NCBI GenBank assembly: GCA_018814305.1
Contig: JAHJAA010000013.1
Span: forward strand, 1 to 64,000
Length of the DNA stretch: 64,000 nt
DNA from: Pseudomonadota bacterium
Lineage (GTDB): Bacteria; Desulfobacterota; Desulfobulbia; Desulfobulbales; JAGXFP01
Direction of reading: 5' to 3'
Shown here: piece by piece, positions 7,096 to 16,436 of the stretch
How positions within the stretch are numbered: the stretch's first letter is position 1
Layout: the number at the start of each line of letters is the position of its first letter
The notes under the pieces: generated by a model
Database searches by the model: none
What the model was told of the DNA's origin: nothing
The model's input: the letters and a program-made list of their open reading frames with translations, nothing else
Position numbers and translations under genes: made by a program

Positions 7096-8529
7096 ATGCC
7101 CCCCCGTTATCGAGAAATCATTCTGACCCTTTCCCGCCTCTTTGACCTTAGCCTGGTCGGTGCCGCCTTTATCGGGGCCTATTTTCTCAAGCGCTGGCTT
7201 CCACTCCCTGCTCTAGGCGGCCTGGCCACGGAACCGAATTATTATCTGGTTCTGACCCTGGCTCTGATCAGCTGCAACTTCGGCTTCAAGCTGGCCGGAA
7301 TGTATCAACCCCTGGCAAATTCATGGTTAAAAAAGCGATTTATCAAAGTCTTCCGGGGGATTGGAATCTCCATCATCTTCCTGATTGTATTTCTCTTCAG
7401 CCTCCACATTACCGGGATCAGCAGAGGACTCCTGGCCATCTTCGCCCTATTGACCACAGCCATCCTGCTTTTGAAAGTCCTGCTCGTTTACCGGTATAAA
7501 ATGAGGACCGGGGCGGTGCGAAAGACGGAAAACGTACTGGTGATCGGCAGCCGGGCCCGGGCGGTTGATACCATCACGGCCCTGGTCAACATCCCCGGTC
7601 ACCCCTATCATATTCTCGGCTGTCTGGAGATCGATGACACCCCTGTCGGCCAGGAAGTGACGGCCGGGGTTAAGATCATCGGTCGCCTGGAGAATTTTCG
7701 CAAAATCATCCTGAACACGGTGATTGACGAGGTCATCTTCGCCCTCCCCTTGAAAATGATCATCAATGCCGGCGAATATATCGCCGCCGCCGAAGAAGTT
7801 GGAGTGCATGTTCGAATCATGCCGGACTGGCAGATCCAGAACCTCATGTACCAGCCGGCTATTGCCAATATCTCCTTTGACGACACCATGGGGATCCCCA
7901 CCCTGTCGCTCAGCGCCACCCCCCAGAAGACGACCCAGCGGTTCATCAAGGAGATCGTCGATTTTACCGGCTCACTCACCGCCCTGATTTTTCTGACCCC
8001 ACTGCTGCTGCTGATTGCCTTGGCGATCAAGGCAACCACGCCGGGGCCGGTCTTCTTCACCCAGGAACGCTCGGGGCTCAACGGCAGAAAATTCAAGATG
8101 TATAAATTCCGAACCATGGTGGCCGATGCCGAGGCCCTGCGGGAGCAGTTACTCAAGGACAACGAACAAAAAGGACCGGTCTTCAAGATCCGCAAAGATC
8201 CCCGAATTACCGGCCTTGGCGCCTTTCTGCGCAGGACCAGCCTGGACGAGTTGCCCCAGTTATTCAATGTGCTGAAAGGCGAGATGAGCCTGGTCGGCCC
8301 TCGACCGCCGATCCCGGCCGAGGTTACTCAGTACGAACCCTGGCAACGCCGCCGCCTCTCGATGAAACCTGGCCTGACCTGCATCTGGCAGGTCAGCGGC
8401 AGAAATGGAGTGACCTTCCGCCGCTGGATGACCATGGATCTTGAGTATATTGATAATTGGTCCCTGCTGATGGATTTCAAGCTCTTACTCCTCACGGTCC
8501 GGGCCGTGGTCTTCGCCTCGGGGCATTAA
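7096..8529 (+). CDS. Polyprenyl glycosylphosphotransferase (exopolysaccharide priming enzyme), copy 1
   Basis: It transfers a sugar-1-phosphate from a nucleotide sugar to undecaprenyl phosphate, the first step of repeat-unit assembly. The 477-aa protein has several N-terminal membrane helices, a Rossmann-like CoA_binding_3 region (VLVIGSRARAVDT) and a C-terminal bacterial sugar transferase domain. That domain contains PVFFTQERSGLNGRKFKMYK, FRTM, SLDELPQLFNVLKGEMSLVG and PRPP. The frame is open 40 codons further upstream, but the paralogue at 17740-19173 starts at the matching MPPRYREI and has the same length, so this ATG is chosen. The sugar is unknown; WbaP/WcaJ-type members use glucose or galactose. 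The end is followed by a core C repeat. Confidence 0.9.
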   Translation: MPPRYREIILTLSRLFDLSLVGAAFIGAYFLKRWLPLPALGGLATEPNYYLVLTLALISCNFGFKLAGMYQPLANSWLKKRFIKVFRGIGISIIFLIVFLFSLHITGISRGLLAIFALLTTAILLLKVLLVYRYKMRTGAVRKTENVLVIGSRARAVDTITALVNIPGHPYHILGCLEIDDTPVGQEVTAGVKIIGRLENFRKIILNTVIDEVIFALPLKMIINAGEYIAAAEEVGVHVRIMPDWQIQNLMYQPAIANISFDDTMGIPTLSLSATPQKTTQRFIKEIVDFTGSLTALIFLTPLLLLIALAIKATTPGPVFFTQERSGLNGRKFKMYKFRTMVADAEALREQLLKDNEQKGPVFKIRKDPRITGLGAFLRRTSLDELPQLFNVLKGEMSLVGPRPPIPAEVTQYEPWQRRRLSMKPGLTCIWQVSGRNGVTFRRWMTMDLEYIDNWSLLMDFKLLLLTVRAVVFASGH

Positions 8530-8535
8530 AGAGAC

Positions 8536-8713
8536 AGACTTTGGGTGAGGAGTTGAAAAGAAAGTGAGGGGTAAGGAGTGAGGGGTAAAAAATAAGAGGA
8601 GTAGCGCTTTTTGCAGTTACTCCGACACCTCCCGCAACCGTGCTTGACCCAAGTCCTTTACTCCTCACCCCTCACACCTCACACCTCACCCAAGTCTTTT
8701 GCTCCTCACCCCC
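8536..8713. repeat. Intergenic repeat element, core C
   Basis: The left arm is GTGAGGGGTAAGGAGTGAGG-like. The core has AAGAGGAGTAGCGC and TTTTTGCAGTTACTCC, and the right arm is a run of CCTCACACCTCACACCTCAC. The same core recurs at 16359-16400 with over 80% identity by eye. The arms could pair into a long imperfect hairpin. Confidence 0.75.
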
Positions 8714-8714
8714 T

Positions 8715-8754
8715 TGTAGGAATCCTCCTACAAAAAAAGCTCCTTTGCCCTACA
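8715..8754 (+). promoter_or_regulatory. Exopolysaccharide regulator site 2 (perfect palindrome plus third half-site)
   Basis: TGTAGGA-ATCC-TCCTACA (8715-8732) is a perfect inverted repeat, with a third CTACA at 8750-8754, 22 bp after the second half. It lies 207 bp before gmd. It is the same motif as at 6898 and 19311-19351. Confidence 0.6.
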
Positions 8755-8938
8755 AATGAACCGCCAGTAATTCCTTGAAAATTGAGGGGTTTCTGTCTAT
8801 ATTCGTTCTCCACAGTGTATTCTCCATGTCCGCTCCAGAGCTGGCAGGTTGTTCATTCTGCCGGGAATTTTGTCTCCCCCGCCAGACACACGCCAACCCG
8901 CTTCTTCATACATTCACGACATAAGGGATTTGATCATC

Positions 8939-10066
8939 ATGACCAAGAAAGTTGCCTTAATTACCGGAGTCACCGGCCAGGACGGGGCCTATCTGGCCGA
9001 ATTTCTACTTAAAAAGGACTATGAGGTCCATGGTCTCAAGCGACGGACCTCCCTGTTCAACACCGACCGGATCGATCATCTCTACCAGGACCCCCATGAT
9101 TCGGCCCAAAAATTTGTCCTCCACCACGGCGACATGACCGACTCGTCAAGCCTGATCCATATCATCGAGAAGGTCCAGCCGGACGAGATTTATAATCTGG
9201 CAGCCCAGTCCCACGTGGCGGTCTCCTTTGAAGAACCGGAGTACACTGCCGATTCCGATGCCTTGGGCACCCTGCGCCTGCTGGAGGCGATCCGGATCCT
9301 TCGACTCACCGACAAGACCCGCTTTTACCAGGCCTCCACCTCGGAGTTGTTCGGCAAGGTCCAGGAGACTCCCCAGACCGAGAAGACTCCGTTTTACCCC
9401 CGCTCCCCCTATGCGGTGGCCAAACTCTACTCGTACTGGATCGTGGTCAACTACCGGGAGGCCTATAATCTCTTCGCCTGCAACGGCATTCTCTTTAATC
9501 ATGAATCACCGGTCCGGGGTGAGACCTTTGTCACCCGCAAAATTACCCGGGCTCTGGCCCGGATCATCCTTGGCCTCCAGGACTGCATTTTCCTGGGCAA
9601 CCTCAATGCCAAAAGGGACTGGGGTCATGCCCGTGACTATGTTGAGATGCAGTGGTTGATGCTCCAGCAGGAGACCCCGGAAGACTATGTAATCGCCTCC
9701 GGGAAACAGTACTCGGTGCGGGATTTTGTCGACCGGGCCGCCCGGGAACTCGGAATCACCCTCTCCTGGTCTGGAACCGGGGTCGAGGAGATCGGCACCG
9801 TCGATACCATTGAAATCCACAAACAGGGAATGCCCCATATCAAACCCGGCCAGGTCATCGTTCGGGTTGATCCCCGCTATTTCCGCCCCACCGAGGTGGA
9901 AACCCTACTGGGCGACGCCACCAAGGCCCGGGAAAAACTCGGCTGGGTCCCCAAAACCTCCTTTGAAGAACTGGTCAAAGAAATGGTTCTGGCCGATCTC
10001 GAAAATGCCAAACGGGACGAACTCTGCAAAACCCATGGGTTCAAGACGTTTACGCATTTGGAATAA
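8939..10066 (+). CDS. gmd: GDP-mannose 4,6-dehydratase
   Basis: It converts GDP-D-mannose to GDP-4-keto-6-deoxymannose, the first step to GDP-L-fucose (or GDP-rhamnose or perosamine). The 375-aa short-chain dehydrogenase has the NADP-binding [12 protein letters not shown] near the N-terminus, the [14 protein letters not shown] loop, [20 protein letters not shown] and the catalytic YxxxK as YAVAK. The start at [10 protein letters not shown] is preceded by an AAGGGA ribosome-binding site; an upstream in-frame extension is not family-like. fcl follows 0.6 kb downstream, so the pathway runs to GDP-L-fucose. The stop codon directly abuts a GTGAGG repeat. Confidence 0.96.
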   Translation: MTKKVALITGVTGQDGAYLAEFLLKKDYEVHGLKRRTSLFNTDRIDHLYQDPHDSAQKFVLHHGDMTDSSSLIHIIEKVQPDEIYNLAAQSHVAVSFEEPEYTADSDALGTLRLLEAIRILRLTDKTRFYQASTSELFGKVQETPQTEKTPFYPRSPYAVAKLYSYWIVVNYREAYNLFACNGILFNHESPVRGETFVTRKITRALARIILGLQDCIFLGNLNAKRDWGHARDYVEMQWLMLQQETPEDYVIASGKQYSVRDFVDRAARELGITLSWSGTGVEEIGTVDTIEIHKQGMPHIKPGQVIVRVDPRYFRPTEVETLLGDATKAREKLGWVPKTSFEELVKEMVLADLENAKRDELCKTHGFKTFTHLE

Positions 10067-10069
10067 AAG

Positions 10070-10230
10070 ACTTGGGTGAGGTGTGAGGCGTTAGGGGTGA
10101 GGGGTAACTGACTAGAACGCCATGATTGAGGAGTTTTTGTCCCTTGATTCTTCTCGAGAGTTTTCAGACATTTGTCTTTAGAGTTTTTGCTCCTAACTCC
10201 TCACTCCTTACCCCTCTCTTTTTTTTAAAG
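10070..10230 (+). repeat. Intergenic repeat element, core A (full copy)
   Basis: It starts AGACTTGGGTGAGGTGTGAG, passes GGTAACTGACTAGAACGCCA and TGATTGAGGAGTTTTTG, then TCTCGAGAGTTTTCAGAC and TTTGTCTTTAGAGTTTTTG, and ends CTCCTAACTCCTCACTCC. The element matches 4401-4518 in the same orientation and lies between gmd and the four-helix-bundle gene. Confidence 0.78.
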
Positions 10231-10256
10231 ACTTGAGTGAGGAGGGAAAGGCTGGG

Positions 10257-10619
10257 ATGAGGGGGAAAAGGCGGCATCATGAGTTGAAGGTTTGGCAGGA
10301 GGGATTGACTCTTGCAAAGGAAGTCTATCGAATTACCGATTCATTTCCTCAAGCGGAACTTTTTGGTCTCAGTTCCCAAATGCGGCGGGCAGCGATATCT
10401 ATCCCCAGCAATATTGCTGAAGGAGCAGCACGAAATTCGCCCAAAGAGTTTCTTCACTTTTTATCAATTTCAAGAGGATCATTGAGTGAGCTTAAAACCC
10501 AGACATTACTTGCCATTGAAATCGGCTTTATCAAAAAAGAATATGACTTACTTGAAAGAATCGAGCATATCTTCGGACTGCTGGGCGGTTTAATAAATTC
10601 AATTCGTGAAAAAAGGTAG
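10257..10619 (+). CDS. Four-helix-bundle protein of the 23S rRNA intervening-sequence (S23) family
   Basis: The 120-aa protein has the family hallmarks: [20 protein letters not shown] near the start, then [20 protein letters not shown] and GSLSELKTQ. Members form pentameric helical bundles; some are encoded in 23S rRNA intervening sequences but most, as here, are free-standing and of unknown function. The start giving MRGKRRHH is chosen because GGGAAAGG lies just upstream. That ribosome-binding site and the first codons are themselves built from a GTGAGG-like repeat. It lies between gmd and fcl in the same direction, an odd insertion in a sugar-nucleotide operon. Confidence 0.85.
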   Translation: MRGKRRHHELKVWQEGLTLAKEVYRITDSFPQAELFGLSSQMRRAAISIPSNIAEGAARNSPKEFLHFLSISRGSLSELKTQTLLAIEIGFIKKEYDLLERIEHIFGLLGGLINSIREKR

Positions 10620-10664
10620 TTATGTCACCCCCTCACCCCTCACCCCTCACCCCTCACTCTTCAA
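10620..10664. repeat. CCTCACC-type repeat tract inside the fcl reading frame
   Basis: Four near-exact CCCCTCA units encode the [14 protein letters not shown] head of Fcl. It is the inverse orientation of the GTGAGG arms found elsewhere. Confidence 0.8.
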
Positions 10665-11602
10665 TTTTCATCCCCGGCCACCGGGGGTTGGTGGGATCGG
10701 CTCTGGTCCGGCGCTTGACGGCGGCGGGATATACCAACCTGTTGACCCGGACCCGCGCTGAGCTGGATCTTCTGGACCCGGTGGCGGTACGGGAATTCTT
10801 TGCCCTGGAGCAACCGGAGTATGTGTTTCTGGCGGCTGCCAAGGTCGGGGGAATCCTGGCCAACAACACCTATCCGGCCGACTTTATTTACCAGAACCTG
10901 ACGATCCAGAACAACATCATCGACGCCTCCCATCGGAATGGGGTCAAGCGCCTGTTGTTTTTGGGCAGTTCATGCATCTACCCGAAATTGGCCCCGCAAC
11001 CCCTCAAGGAGGAGTACCTGCTGACCGGGCCCCTGGAGCAGACCAATGATGCGTATGCGGTGGCCAAGATTGCCGGGATCAAGATGTGTGAGGCCTATAA
11101 CCGCCAGTACGGCACCCGCTATCTTTCGGTGATGCCCACCAACCTCTATGGCCCCGGTGATAATTTTGACCTGGCCAACTCCCACGTCCTGCCGGCCCTG
11201 ATCCGGAAATTCCATGAGGCCCGCCTGAACAAGGCACCCTCGGTAACGGTCTGGGGCAGCGGCTCGCCACGACGGGAGTTCCTCCATGTGGATGACATGG
11301 CCGATGCCTGTCTTTTTCTGATGACCTTACCGGAAGATCGGTTTATCCTCCTGACCACGAGCCTCCAACCGACCATCATCAACATCGGGTACGGGGTCGA
11401 TGTGACCATTGCCGAACTGGCGGAACTGGTCCGTGAGGCCACCGGTTTCCCGGGCACCATCGTCTACGACCGAACCAAACCCGATGGCACTCCCCGGAAA
11501 CTCCTGGATGTGTCCCGCCTGCACAACCTGGGCTGGCAAGCCAAAACCGACCTCAAGTCCGGGATCGAGCAAACCTATGAGTGGTATAAAAGACTTGGGT
11601 GA
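10622..11602 (+). CDS. fcl: GDP-L-fucose synthase with a repeat-encoded N-terminus
   Basis: It carries out the epimerase-reductase step turning GDP-4-keto-6-deoxymannose into GDP-L-fucose. The 326-aa SDR protein shows the nucleotide-binding [23 protein letters not shown] and the catalytic YAVAK, plus [11 protein letters not shown]. Residues 1-14 ([14 protein letters not shown]) are encoded by CCTCACCCCTCACCCCTCAC, a repeat arm. The usual family start would be around residue 15. The ATG used here follows AAAGG from the end of the preceding gene by two bases after its stop, so the repeat appears to have inserted in frame into the 5' end. The C-terminal KRLG is also on a repeat edge. Confidence 0.94.
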   Translation: MSPPHPSPLTPHSSIFIPGHRGLVGSALVRRLTAAGYTNLLTRTRAELDLLDPVAVREFFALEQPEYVFLAAAKVGGILANNTYPADFIYQNLTIQNNIIDASHRNGVKRLLFLGSSCIYPKLAPQPLKEEYLLTGPLEQTNDAYAVAKIAGIKMCEAYNRQYGTRYLSVMPTNLYGPGDNFDLANSHVLPALIRKFHEARLNKAPSVTVWGSGSPRREFLHVDDMADACLFLMTLPEDRFILLTTSLQPTIINIGYGVDVTIAELAELVREATGFPGTIVYDRTKPDGTPRKLLDVSRLHNLGWQAKTDLKSGIEQTYEWYKRLG

Positions 11603-11783
11603 GGAGTAAAAGATTTTGGGTGAGGGGTGAGGAGCTAAAGACTTGGGTGAGGGGTGAGGCGTGAAGAGAGAGGGGTTAAAGACAAAAGACGAGTCATCGT
11701 CTGTATATTATCAGTTACTCCTCACGCCTCACATCTTTTCCCGTTACTCCTCACCCCTCACATCTTTTTCCCCACCCCTCACA
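11593..11783 (+). repeat. Intergenic repeat element, core B
   Basis: The left arm consists of GACTTGGGTGAGGAGT- and GTGAGGGGTGAGGAG-like units. The core is GGTTAAAGACAAAAGACG, AGTCATCGTCTGTATATT and ATCAGTTACTCCTCACGCC, and the right arm is CTCACATC units. The core contains the small dyad GACGA-GTCA-TCGTC. Other copies are at 13245-13432, 24978-25140 and, inverted, 21737-21873. Confidence 0.8.
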
Positions 11784-11806
11784 TCCGTATACAATAAGGA
11801 ACAAAC

Positions 11807-13243
11807 ATGATCATCCCTGTTATTCTCTCCGGTGGTTCCGGGACCCGGTTGTGGCCGTTGTCCCGGAAGCTGTATCCCAAGCAACTATTGGCCTTGACCG
11901 GCAAAATGACCCTGATCCAGCAGACCGCCGGGCGGTTGTCCGGGCTCAAGGAATGCGGCCCGCCCCTTGTTATCTGCAATGAGGCCCATCGGTTTATGGT
12001 GGCGGAGCAATTCCGCCAGGCGAAAATCGCTCAATCCTCGATCATTCTTGAGCCCATGGGCAAAAACACCGCCCCGGCGGCGGCTTTGGCCTGTTATCAG
12101 GCCTTGGCCCAAAACCCCGAGGAACCGCCCCTGTTGTTGATCCTGCCGGCTGATCATCTGATCCGGGACCAGAAGGTCTTCCAGGCGGCCATCAGCGCCG
12201 GGATCTGGCCGGCCAAGGAAGGCAAACTGGTGACCTTCGGGATTATCCCCCAGAGCCCGGAGACCGGCTATGGCTATATCAAGCGGGGAGAACACCTGGA
12301 CGAAGGCAAGGGTGATACGCCTGCCTATCCGGTCTATCGCATTGATCGATTTGTGGAAAAGCCCGATCTGCCCACGGCCGAATCATATGTTGCCTCTGGT
12401 GAATATCTATGGAATTCAGGGATGTTTCTTTTTCGGGCCGACCGGTATCTGGAGGAGTTAAAGAAGTACAACCCGCAGATGGATGAGGCCTGCCGGGAGG
12501 CCTATACCAAGGCCGTTCCGGACCTGGATTTCCTGAGGATCGACCACCAGGCCTTTGCCGCCTGCCCCAGCGACTCCATCGACTACACCGTGATGGAAAA
12601 AACCGACCGGGGGGTCATGATCCCCATTGATCCGGGCTGGAACGATATCGGCTCCTGGTCGGCCCTCTGGGAGGTCAGCGAACAGGACACCAACGGCAAT
12701 GTGATCATTGGCGACGTTATGACCATGGATACCGAACACTCCTATATCCATGCCGAAAACCGCCTGATCGCCACCATCGGCATCCATGACCAGATCATTG
12801 TCGAGACCGCCGATGTGGTCCTGGTTGCCGACAAGAACAAGGTGCAGGAGGTCAAAGAAATCGTCAATCGACTCCAGCTCCAGGGTCGTTCCGAGGTGGA
12901 TCTCCATCGCCGGGTCTACCGACCCTGGGGCTCCTATGAAGGAATTACCACCGGTGAACGTTTCCAGGTCAAACGGATTACGGTCAACCCCGGCGCCATC
13001 CTTTCCCTGCAGATGCACCACCACCGGGCGGAACACTGGATCGTGGTCAAGGGCACGGCAAGAATTACCCGGGGCGAAGAAGAATTCGTCCTCGGTGAAA
13101 ACGAATCCACCTATATCCCCCTCGGCACCACCCACCGCCTGGAAAATCCCGGTAAAATCCCCCTGGAAATCATCGAAGTCCAGTCCGGCAGTTATCTCGG
13201 CGAAGACGACATCGTCCGGCTGAAAGATCAGTATGGAAGGTGA
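11807..13243 (+). CDS. manC: Mannose-1-phosphate guanylyltransferase / mannose-6-phosphate isomerase
   Basis: The bifunctional type II enzyme makes GDP-mannose from mannose-1-phosphate and isomerises fructose-6-P/mannose-6-P. The 478-aa protein has the pyrophosphorylase signature GGSGTRLWPLSRKLYPKQ at residues 8-25, FVEKPD near 183 and a C-terminal cupin isomerase domain with MHHHRAEHWIVVKGTA. The ATG follows AAGGAA by 5-6 bases. It supplies GDP-mannose to gmd and fcl and pairs with the phosphomannomutase downstream. Both flanks are core B repeat elements, and the stop codon TGA directly precedes one. Confidence 0.96.
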   Translation: MIIPVILSGGSGTRLWPLSRKLYPKQLLALTGKMTLIQQTAGRLSGLKECGPPLVICNEAHRFMVAEQFRQAKIAQSSIILEPMGKNTAPAAALACYQALAQNPEEPPLLLILPADHLIRDQKVFQAAISAGIWPAKEGKLVTFGIIPQSPETGYGYIKRGEHLDEGKGDTPAYPVYRIDRFVEKPDLPTAESYVASGEYLWNSGMFLFRADRYLEELKKYNPQMDEACREAYTKAVPDLDFLRIDHQAFAACPSDSIDYTVMEKTDRGVMIPIDPGWNDIGSWSALWEVSEQDTNGNVIIGDVMTMDTEHSYIHAENRLIATIGIHDQIIVETADVVLVADKNKVQEVKEIVNRLQLQGRSEVDLHRRVYRPWGSYEGITTGERFQVKRITVNPGAILSLQMHHHRAEHWIVVKGTARITRGEEEFVLGENESTYIPLGTTHRLENPGKIPLEIIEVQSGSYLGEDDIVRLKDQYGR

Positions 13244-13244
13244 A

Positions 13245-13432
13245 AAGATGTGAGGGGTGAGGAGTGAGGGGTTAGGAGGGGAAAAGATTTGGGTGAGGGG
13301 TGAGGCGTGAAGAGTGAGGGGTTAAAGACAAAAGACGAGTCATCGTCTATTCGTTTCAGTTACTCCTCACCCCTTACTCCTCACCCCTCACATCTGTATC
13401 ACTCCTCACCCCTAACCCCTCACCCAGATGTT
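13245..13432 (+). repeat. Intergenic repeat element, core B
   Basis: Arms of GTGAGGGGTGAGGAG and CACCCCTCACATC units enclose GGGTTAAAGACAAAAGACG and AGTCATCGTCTATTCG, nearly identical to the copy at 11593-11783. The two copies flank manC in direct orientation and could support deletion or duplication of that gene. Confidence 0.8.
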
Positions 13433-13499
13433 TGCATCGAAGACCTATTCTTCCATTTTTCACTAAATTCATCAGTTCAATGACTAATAGGTGTTTACC

Positions 13500-14861
13500 A
13501 TGTCCCAACAAAAACATCTGGCTTGTTTCAAGGCCTACGATATCCGAGGTCGGGTGCCGGATGAGTTGAATGCTGACCTGGCTTTTCGAATCGGGCAGGC
13601 CTATGCCCGGAGGTTTCAACCGAAGCGGATGGCCATTGGGTATGATATCCGCTTGAGCAGTCCTGAGTTGGCTACCGCCTTGGCCAGGGGTTTTCTGACC
13701 GCCGGGGTTGAGGTGGTTGATCTGGGTCAATGCGGGACTGAAGAGATTTACTTTGCCGCCTTTCATCTGGAGGTGGATGGCGGCATCATCGTGACCGCCA
13801 GTCACAACCCGGCTGATTACAACGGGATGAAAATGGTTCGAAAAGGGGCGGTGCCGATCAGCGGTGACTCCGGCCTCCGCGACCTGGAGCAGTTGACCAT
13901 AGCCGGTGAACCCTGCATTGCCACAACCCCTGGGCGAGTGGAGACCTTTGACCATCGTCCGGCCTATATCGATCACCTGTTGGGGTTGACGGACCTCTCG
14001 GCGTTAAAACCCCTTAAAGTGGTGGTCAATTCCGGCAATGGCTGCGCCGGACCGGTTCTGGATCTCCTGGAAACCCGACTGCCCTTCACCCTGATCAAGA
14101 TTCACCATCAACCAGACGGTACTTTCCCCAATGGGGTTCCCAACCCCCTGCTTCCCGAAAACCGGGAGGTTACCGCCCGGGCGGTCCGCGACAACGGAGC
14201 GGATCTCGGCCTGGCCTGGGATGGCGATTTCGACCGGTGCTTTTTCTTTGACGAACACGGCGAGTTTATCGAGGGGTACTTTATCGTCGGTCTTTTAGCC
14301 GAAGTTATGCTGGCCAAGCACCCCGGCGCCAAGATCATCCATGATCCGCGGTTGATCTGGAACACCCAGGAAATCGTTACGGCAGGTGGCGGAATTCCGG
14401 TGATGAGCAAGACCGGCCATGCCTTTATCAAGGAACGGATGCGGGCTGAAGATGCGATCTACGGGGGGGAAATGTCCGCCCACCACTACTTCCGCGATTT
14501 TGCCTATTGCGACTCGGGCATGGTCCCCTGGCTCATGATCTGCGAACTGCTTAGCCGGAAGGGCGTTCCGCTCTCGCATCTGGTGGCCGATCGAATGAAG
14601 GCCTTCCCGGTCAGTGGCGAAATCAACTCCACCGTGACTGACCCCGATGCCACCCTGGCGGAAATCGAAGCCCATTACGCCCCGCTTAAAGGTGACAAGG
14701 ATCTGACCGATGGCCTCAGTCTCTCCTTTGACGACTTCCGGTTTAACGTCCGTAAATCCAACACCGAACCCCTCCTCCGTTTAAACGTTGAAACCCGGGG
14801 AAATCAGGCCTTACTTGAGGAGAAAACGGGGGAGTTGTTGGGGATAATTAAAAGGATGTGA
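13500..14861 (+). CDS. manB: Phosphomannomutase / phosphoglucomutase
   Basis: It interconverts mannose-6-phosphate and mannose-1-phosphate, feeding manC. The 453-aa alpha-D-phosphohexomutase has all four active-site loops: the phosphoserine loop [11 protein letters not shown], the metal loop WDGDFDRCF, the sugar loop [10 protein letters not shown] and the phosphate loop [11 protein letters not shown]. This matches the AlgC-type branch. The ATG at MSQQKHL is preferred over a GTG three codons earlier because TAGGTG sits 6 bases upstream of it. The last codons and stop merge with the following GTGAGG repeat (AAAAGGATGTGAGGG). Confidence 0.94.
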   Translation: MSQQKHLACFKAYDIRGRVPDELNADLAFRIGQAYARRFQPKRMAIGYDIRLSSPELATALARGFLTAGVEVVDLGQCGTEEIYFAAFHLEVDGGIIVTASHNPADYNGMKMVRKGAVPISGDSGLRDLEQLTIAGEPCIATTPGRVETFDHRPAYIDHLLGLTDLSALKPLKVVVNSGNGCAGPVLDLLETRLPFTLIKIHHQPDGTFPNGVPNPLLPENREVTARAVRDNGADLGLAWDGDFDRCFFFDEHGEFIEGYFIVGLLAEVMLAKHPGAKIIHDPRLIWNTQEIVTAGGGIPVMSKTGHAFIKERMRAEDAIYGGEMSAHHYFRDFAYCDSGMVPWLMICELLSRKGVPLSHLVADRMKAFPVSGEINSTVTDPDATLAEIEAHYAPLKGDKDLTDGLSLSFDDFRFNVRKSNTEPLLRLNVETRGNQALLEEKTGELLGIIKRM

Positions 14862-14930
14862 GGGGTGAGGAGTAAGGGGTGAGGAGTGAAAAGACCTTGG
14901 GTGAGGGGTAAAAGATTTGGGTAAGGGAAA
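14851..14930. repeat. GTGAGG-type repeat tract
   Basis: GATGTGAGGGGTGAGGAGTA and further units with an AGACCTTGGGTGAGG linker. It starts at the stop codon of manB and has no core of type A, B or C. Confidence 0.7.
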
Positions 14931-15015
14931 CTGATTCGTCTGGAATTGCCGAGGAACGCTTTCCTGGGTTCCTGACTACGGTCATGAGTTTTGATGAACT
15001 GATTCAGGGGAAAGT

Positions 15016-16272
15016 ATGGAAGAAGTAGAGATAGGTAAAAATCAAGAGGAGAAAGATGACAACACGAGTTGCAACGAAAACTCTTGTTCAAAGTCTGTTG
15101 CTCCTCCCTCCTCCCTCCTCACCCCTCACCCCTACCTCCTCACCCAAATCTTTTCCTCCTCACCCCTCACCCCTCACCCCTCACGCCTCACACAAGTATT
15201 CCTCCCCCTCCTCATCGCCACCATTGCCATTATCGTATTGGTTGAGCGATATCAGCCTCTGGGGCCGGGCTTTACTTCTGCGGAGATCCTCAACGAAAAT
15301 CTGGAGGGGTGGAACAAGTCCGGCGACGAGCATGGAATATCATTGCTTCCGGATGGAATAATCAAGCTGACCCTGGAGCCAGGTAGCAAAAGAATTGACT
15401 TGACTCGCCGATTTAGCTTCCCGGCAGGAAGCCGCTTTGTTCGAGTCTCCGCCGAGGCCGCATCCCAAGAGGTGATGGCCGCCGACAAGCCATGGCATCG
15501 AGCCCGGATTCTCTTCCAGAACCGGGACCGAAACAATGTGGTGCTGAAGACTCCCTATTTGCTGACCTCACTCAACGGCTCCCAGGACTGGCAGCGGTAT
15601 GACACGACCTTTACAATCCACGAGCGGATGGCATTCGCCACCCTGGTCCTCCAAATAAACCATGCCCCGGGTAGCTTCCTGATCCGCAACATTCGATTGG
15701 AACCGGTTGGCGAATCCGGGCTCTTCGCCGCTTTGCGGGTGACGGTGCTGATCTCCTGGGCCCTCTTTTTTATCCTGTGCTCCCTCCCCTATCTCAAAAA
15801 CTCTCACCAGGTACTCACCGGGAGTAGTATCTGCCTGATCGTTTTGACCATTCTGATCGGCACCCTGATCCCCGGCTCAACCAAGGCAACCTATCAAGGG
15901 TATGCCAAGGAATCAGTTGCCCGAATCCTCCATAATCCAACTGCCCCCTCGCTACCCACCACGATCTCCAGTGATAAGTCTCCGTTTGAGATCTATCTGG
16001 GCAACATTGAAATCAGTAAGGTTGGTCATTTTGCCATGTTCGGAATCCTAACCCTGATCCTGATGCTCCACCACGGCAAAACAGGCCTGGGCTCAGTATT
16101 GGCTAAAACAACCAGTCTGGCTGGAGTCACCGAACTGCTCCAATTCTTCAGCGAAGGACGCACCCCGGGCCTGGACGATTTCGGTCTGGACCTGGCAGGT
16201 ATGGGGCTGGGATTGCTGCTTTGGATGATAATGACTTGGGTGAGGAGTGAAAAGACTTTGGGTGAGGAGTGA
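15016..16272 (+). CDS. VanZ-like membrane protein with periplasmic sugar-binding-like domain and repeat-encoded ends
   Basis: The 418-aa protein has a membrane helix at about 64-76, then a beta-rich external domain of about 150 residues (LEGWNKSGDEHG to IRNIRLEPVGES) resembling a carbohydrate-binding fold. A C-terminal multi-helix VanZ-like domain carries KVGHFAMFGILTL and TELLQFFSEGRTPGLDDFGLDLAG. VanZ-like proteins are frequent in exopolysaccharide loci but their biochemistry is unclear. Residues 30-63 (SLLTPHPYLLTQ and repeats) and the last eleven residues are encoded by the GTGAGG repeat family, so both ends have been remodelled by repeat insertion. A GGGGAAA site precedes the ATG. Confidence 0.8.
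   Translation: MEEVEIGKNQEEKDDNTSCNENSCSKSVAPPSSLLTPHPYLLTQIFSSSPLTPHPSRLTQVFLPLLIATIAIIVLVERYQPLGPGFTSAEILNENLEGWNKSGDEHGISLLPDGIIKLTLEPGSKRIDLTRRFSFPAGSRFVRVSAEAASQEVMAADKPWHRARILFQNRDRNNVVLKTPYLLTSLNGSQDWQRYDTTFTIHERMAFATLVLQINHAPGSFLIRNIRLEPVGESGLFAALRVTVLISWALFFILCSLPYLKNSHQVLTGSSICLIVLTILIGTLIPGSTKATYQGYAKESVARILHNPTAPSLPTTISSDKSPFEIYLGNIEISKVGHFAMFGILTLILMLHHGKTGLGSVLAKTTSLAGVTELLQFFSEGRTPGLDDFGLDLAGMGLGLLLWMIMTWVRSEKTLGEE
15100..15197. repeat. CCTCACC-type repeat tract inside the vanZ-like reading frame
   Basis: Consecutive CCTCCTCACCCCTCACCCC-type units with a CCCAAATCTTTTCC linker, translated as SLLTPHPYLLTQIFSSSPLT and more. It is in frame and has no stop. Confidence 0.8.
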
Positions 16273-16435
16273 GGGGTGAACTGATGTGAGGAGTGAGGAG
16301 TGAGGAGTAAGGAGTGAGGGGTGAACTGATGTGAGAAGTGAGGAGTAAGGAGTGAGGGGTAAAAAGACAAGAGAAGTAGTGCTTTTTGCAGTTACTCCTC
16401 ACCCCTCACCCCTCACCCTCACCCCTCACTTTTTT
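16230..16435. repeat. Intergenic repeat element, core C, with long left arm
   Basis: About eighteen GTGAGGRG units with CTGATGTGAG spacers are followed by AAAAGACAAGAGAAGTAGTG and CTTTTTGCAGTTACTCCTCA and inverted CCCCTCACCC units. The first part encodes the C-terminus of the vanZ-like protein. It separates two convergent genes. Confidence 0.8.
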
Positions 16436-16436
16436 T

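Noticed and set aside
7608..8267. 219-codon minus-strand frame inside priming transferase 1
   Set aside because: It is a shadow of a conserved sugar transferase gene, with Arg/Ser-rich low-quality composition.
6915..8939. Sigma54 (-24/-12) promoters downstream of the TGTAGGA sites
   Set aside because: No GG-N10-GC pair close to the TGGCAC-N5-TTGC consensus was found between the sites and the start codons.
11593..11783. CRISPR-like array made of short GTGAGG repeats
   Set aside because: Units are 7-8 bp, degenerate and contiguous, without unique spacers of constant length, and no cas genes are present.
16148..16402. Open frame on the minus strand reading LLTPHSSHQFTPHS-like repeats
   Set aside because: It is a translation of the repeat array, has no ribosome-binding site, and overlaps the end of the vanZ-like gene.
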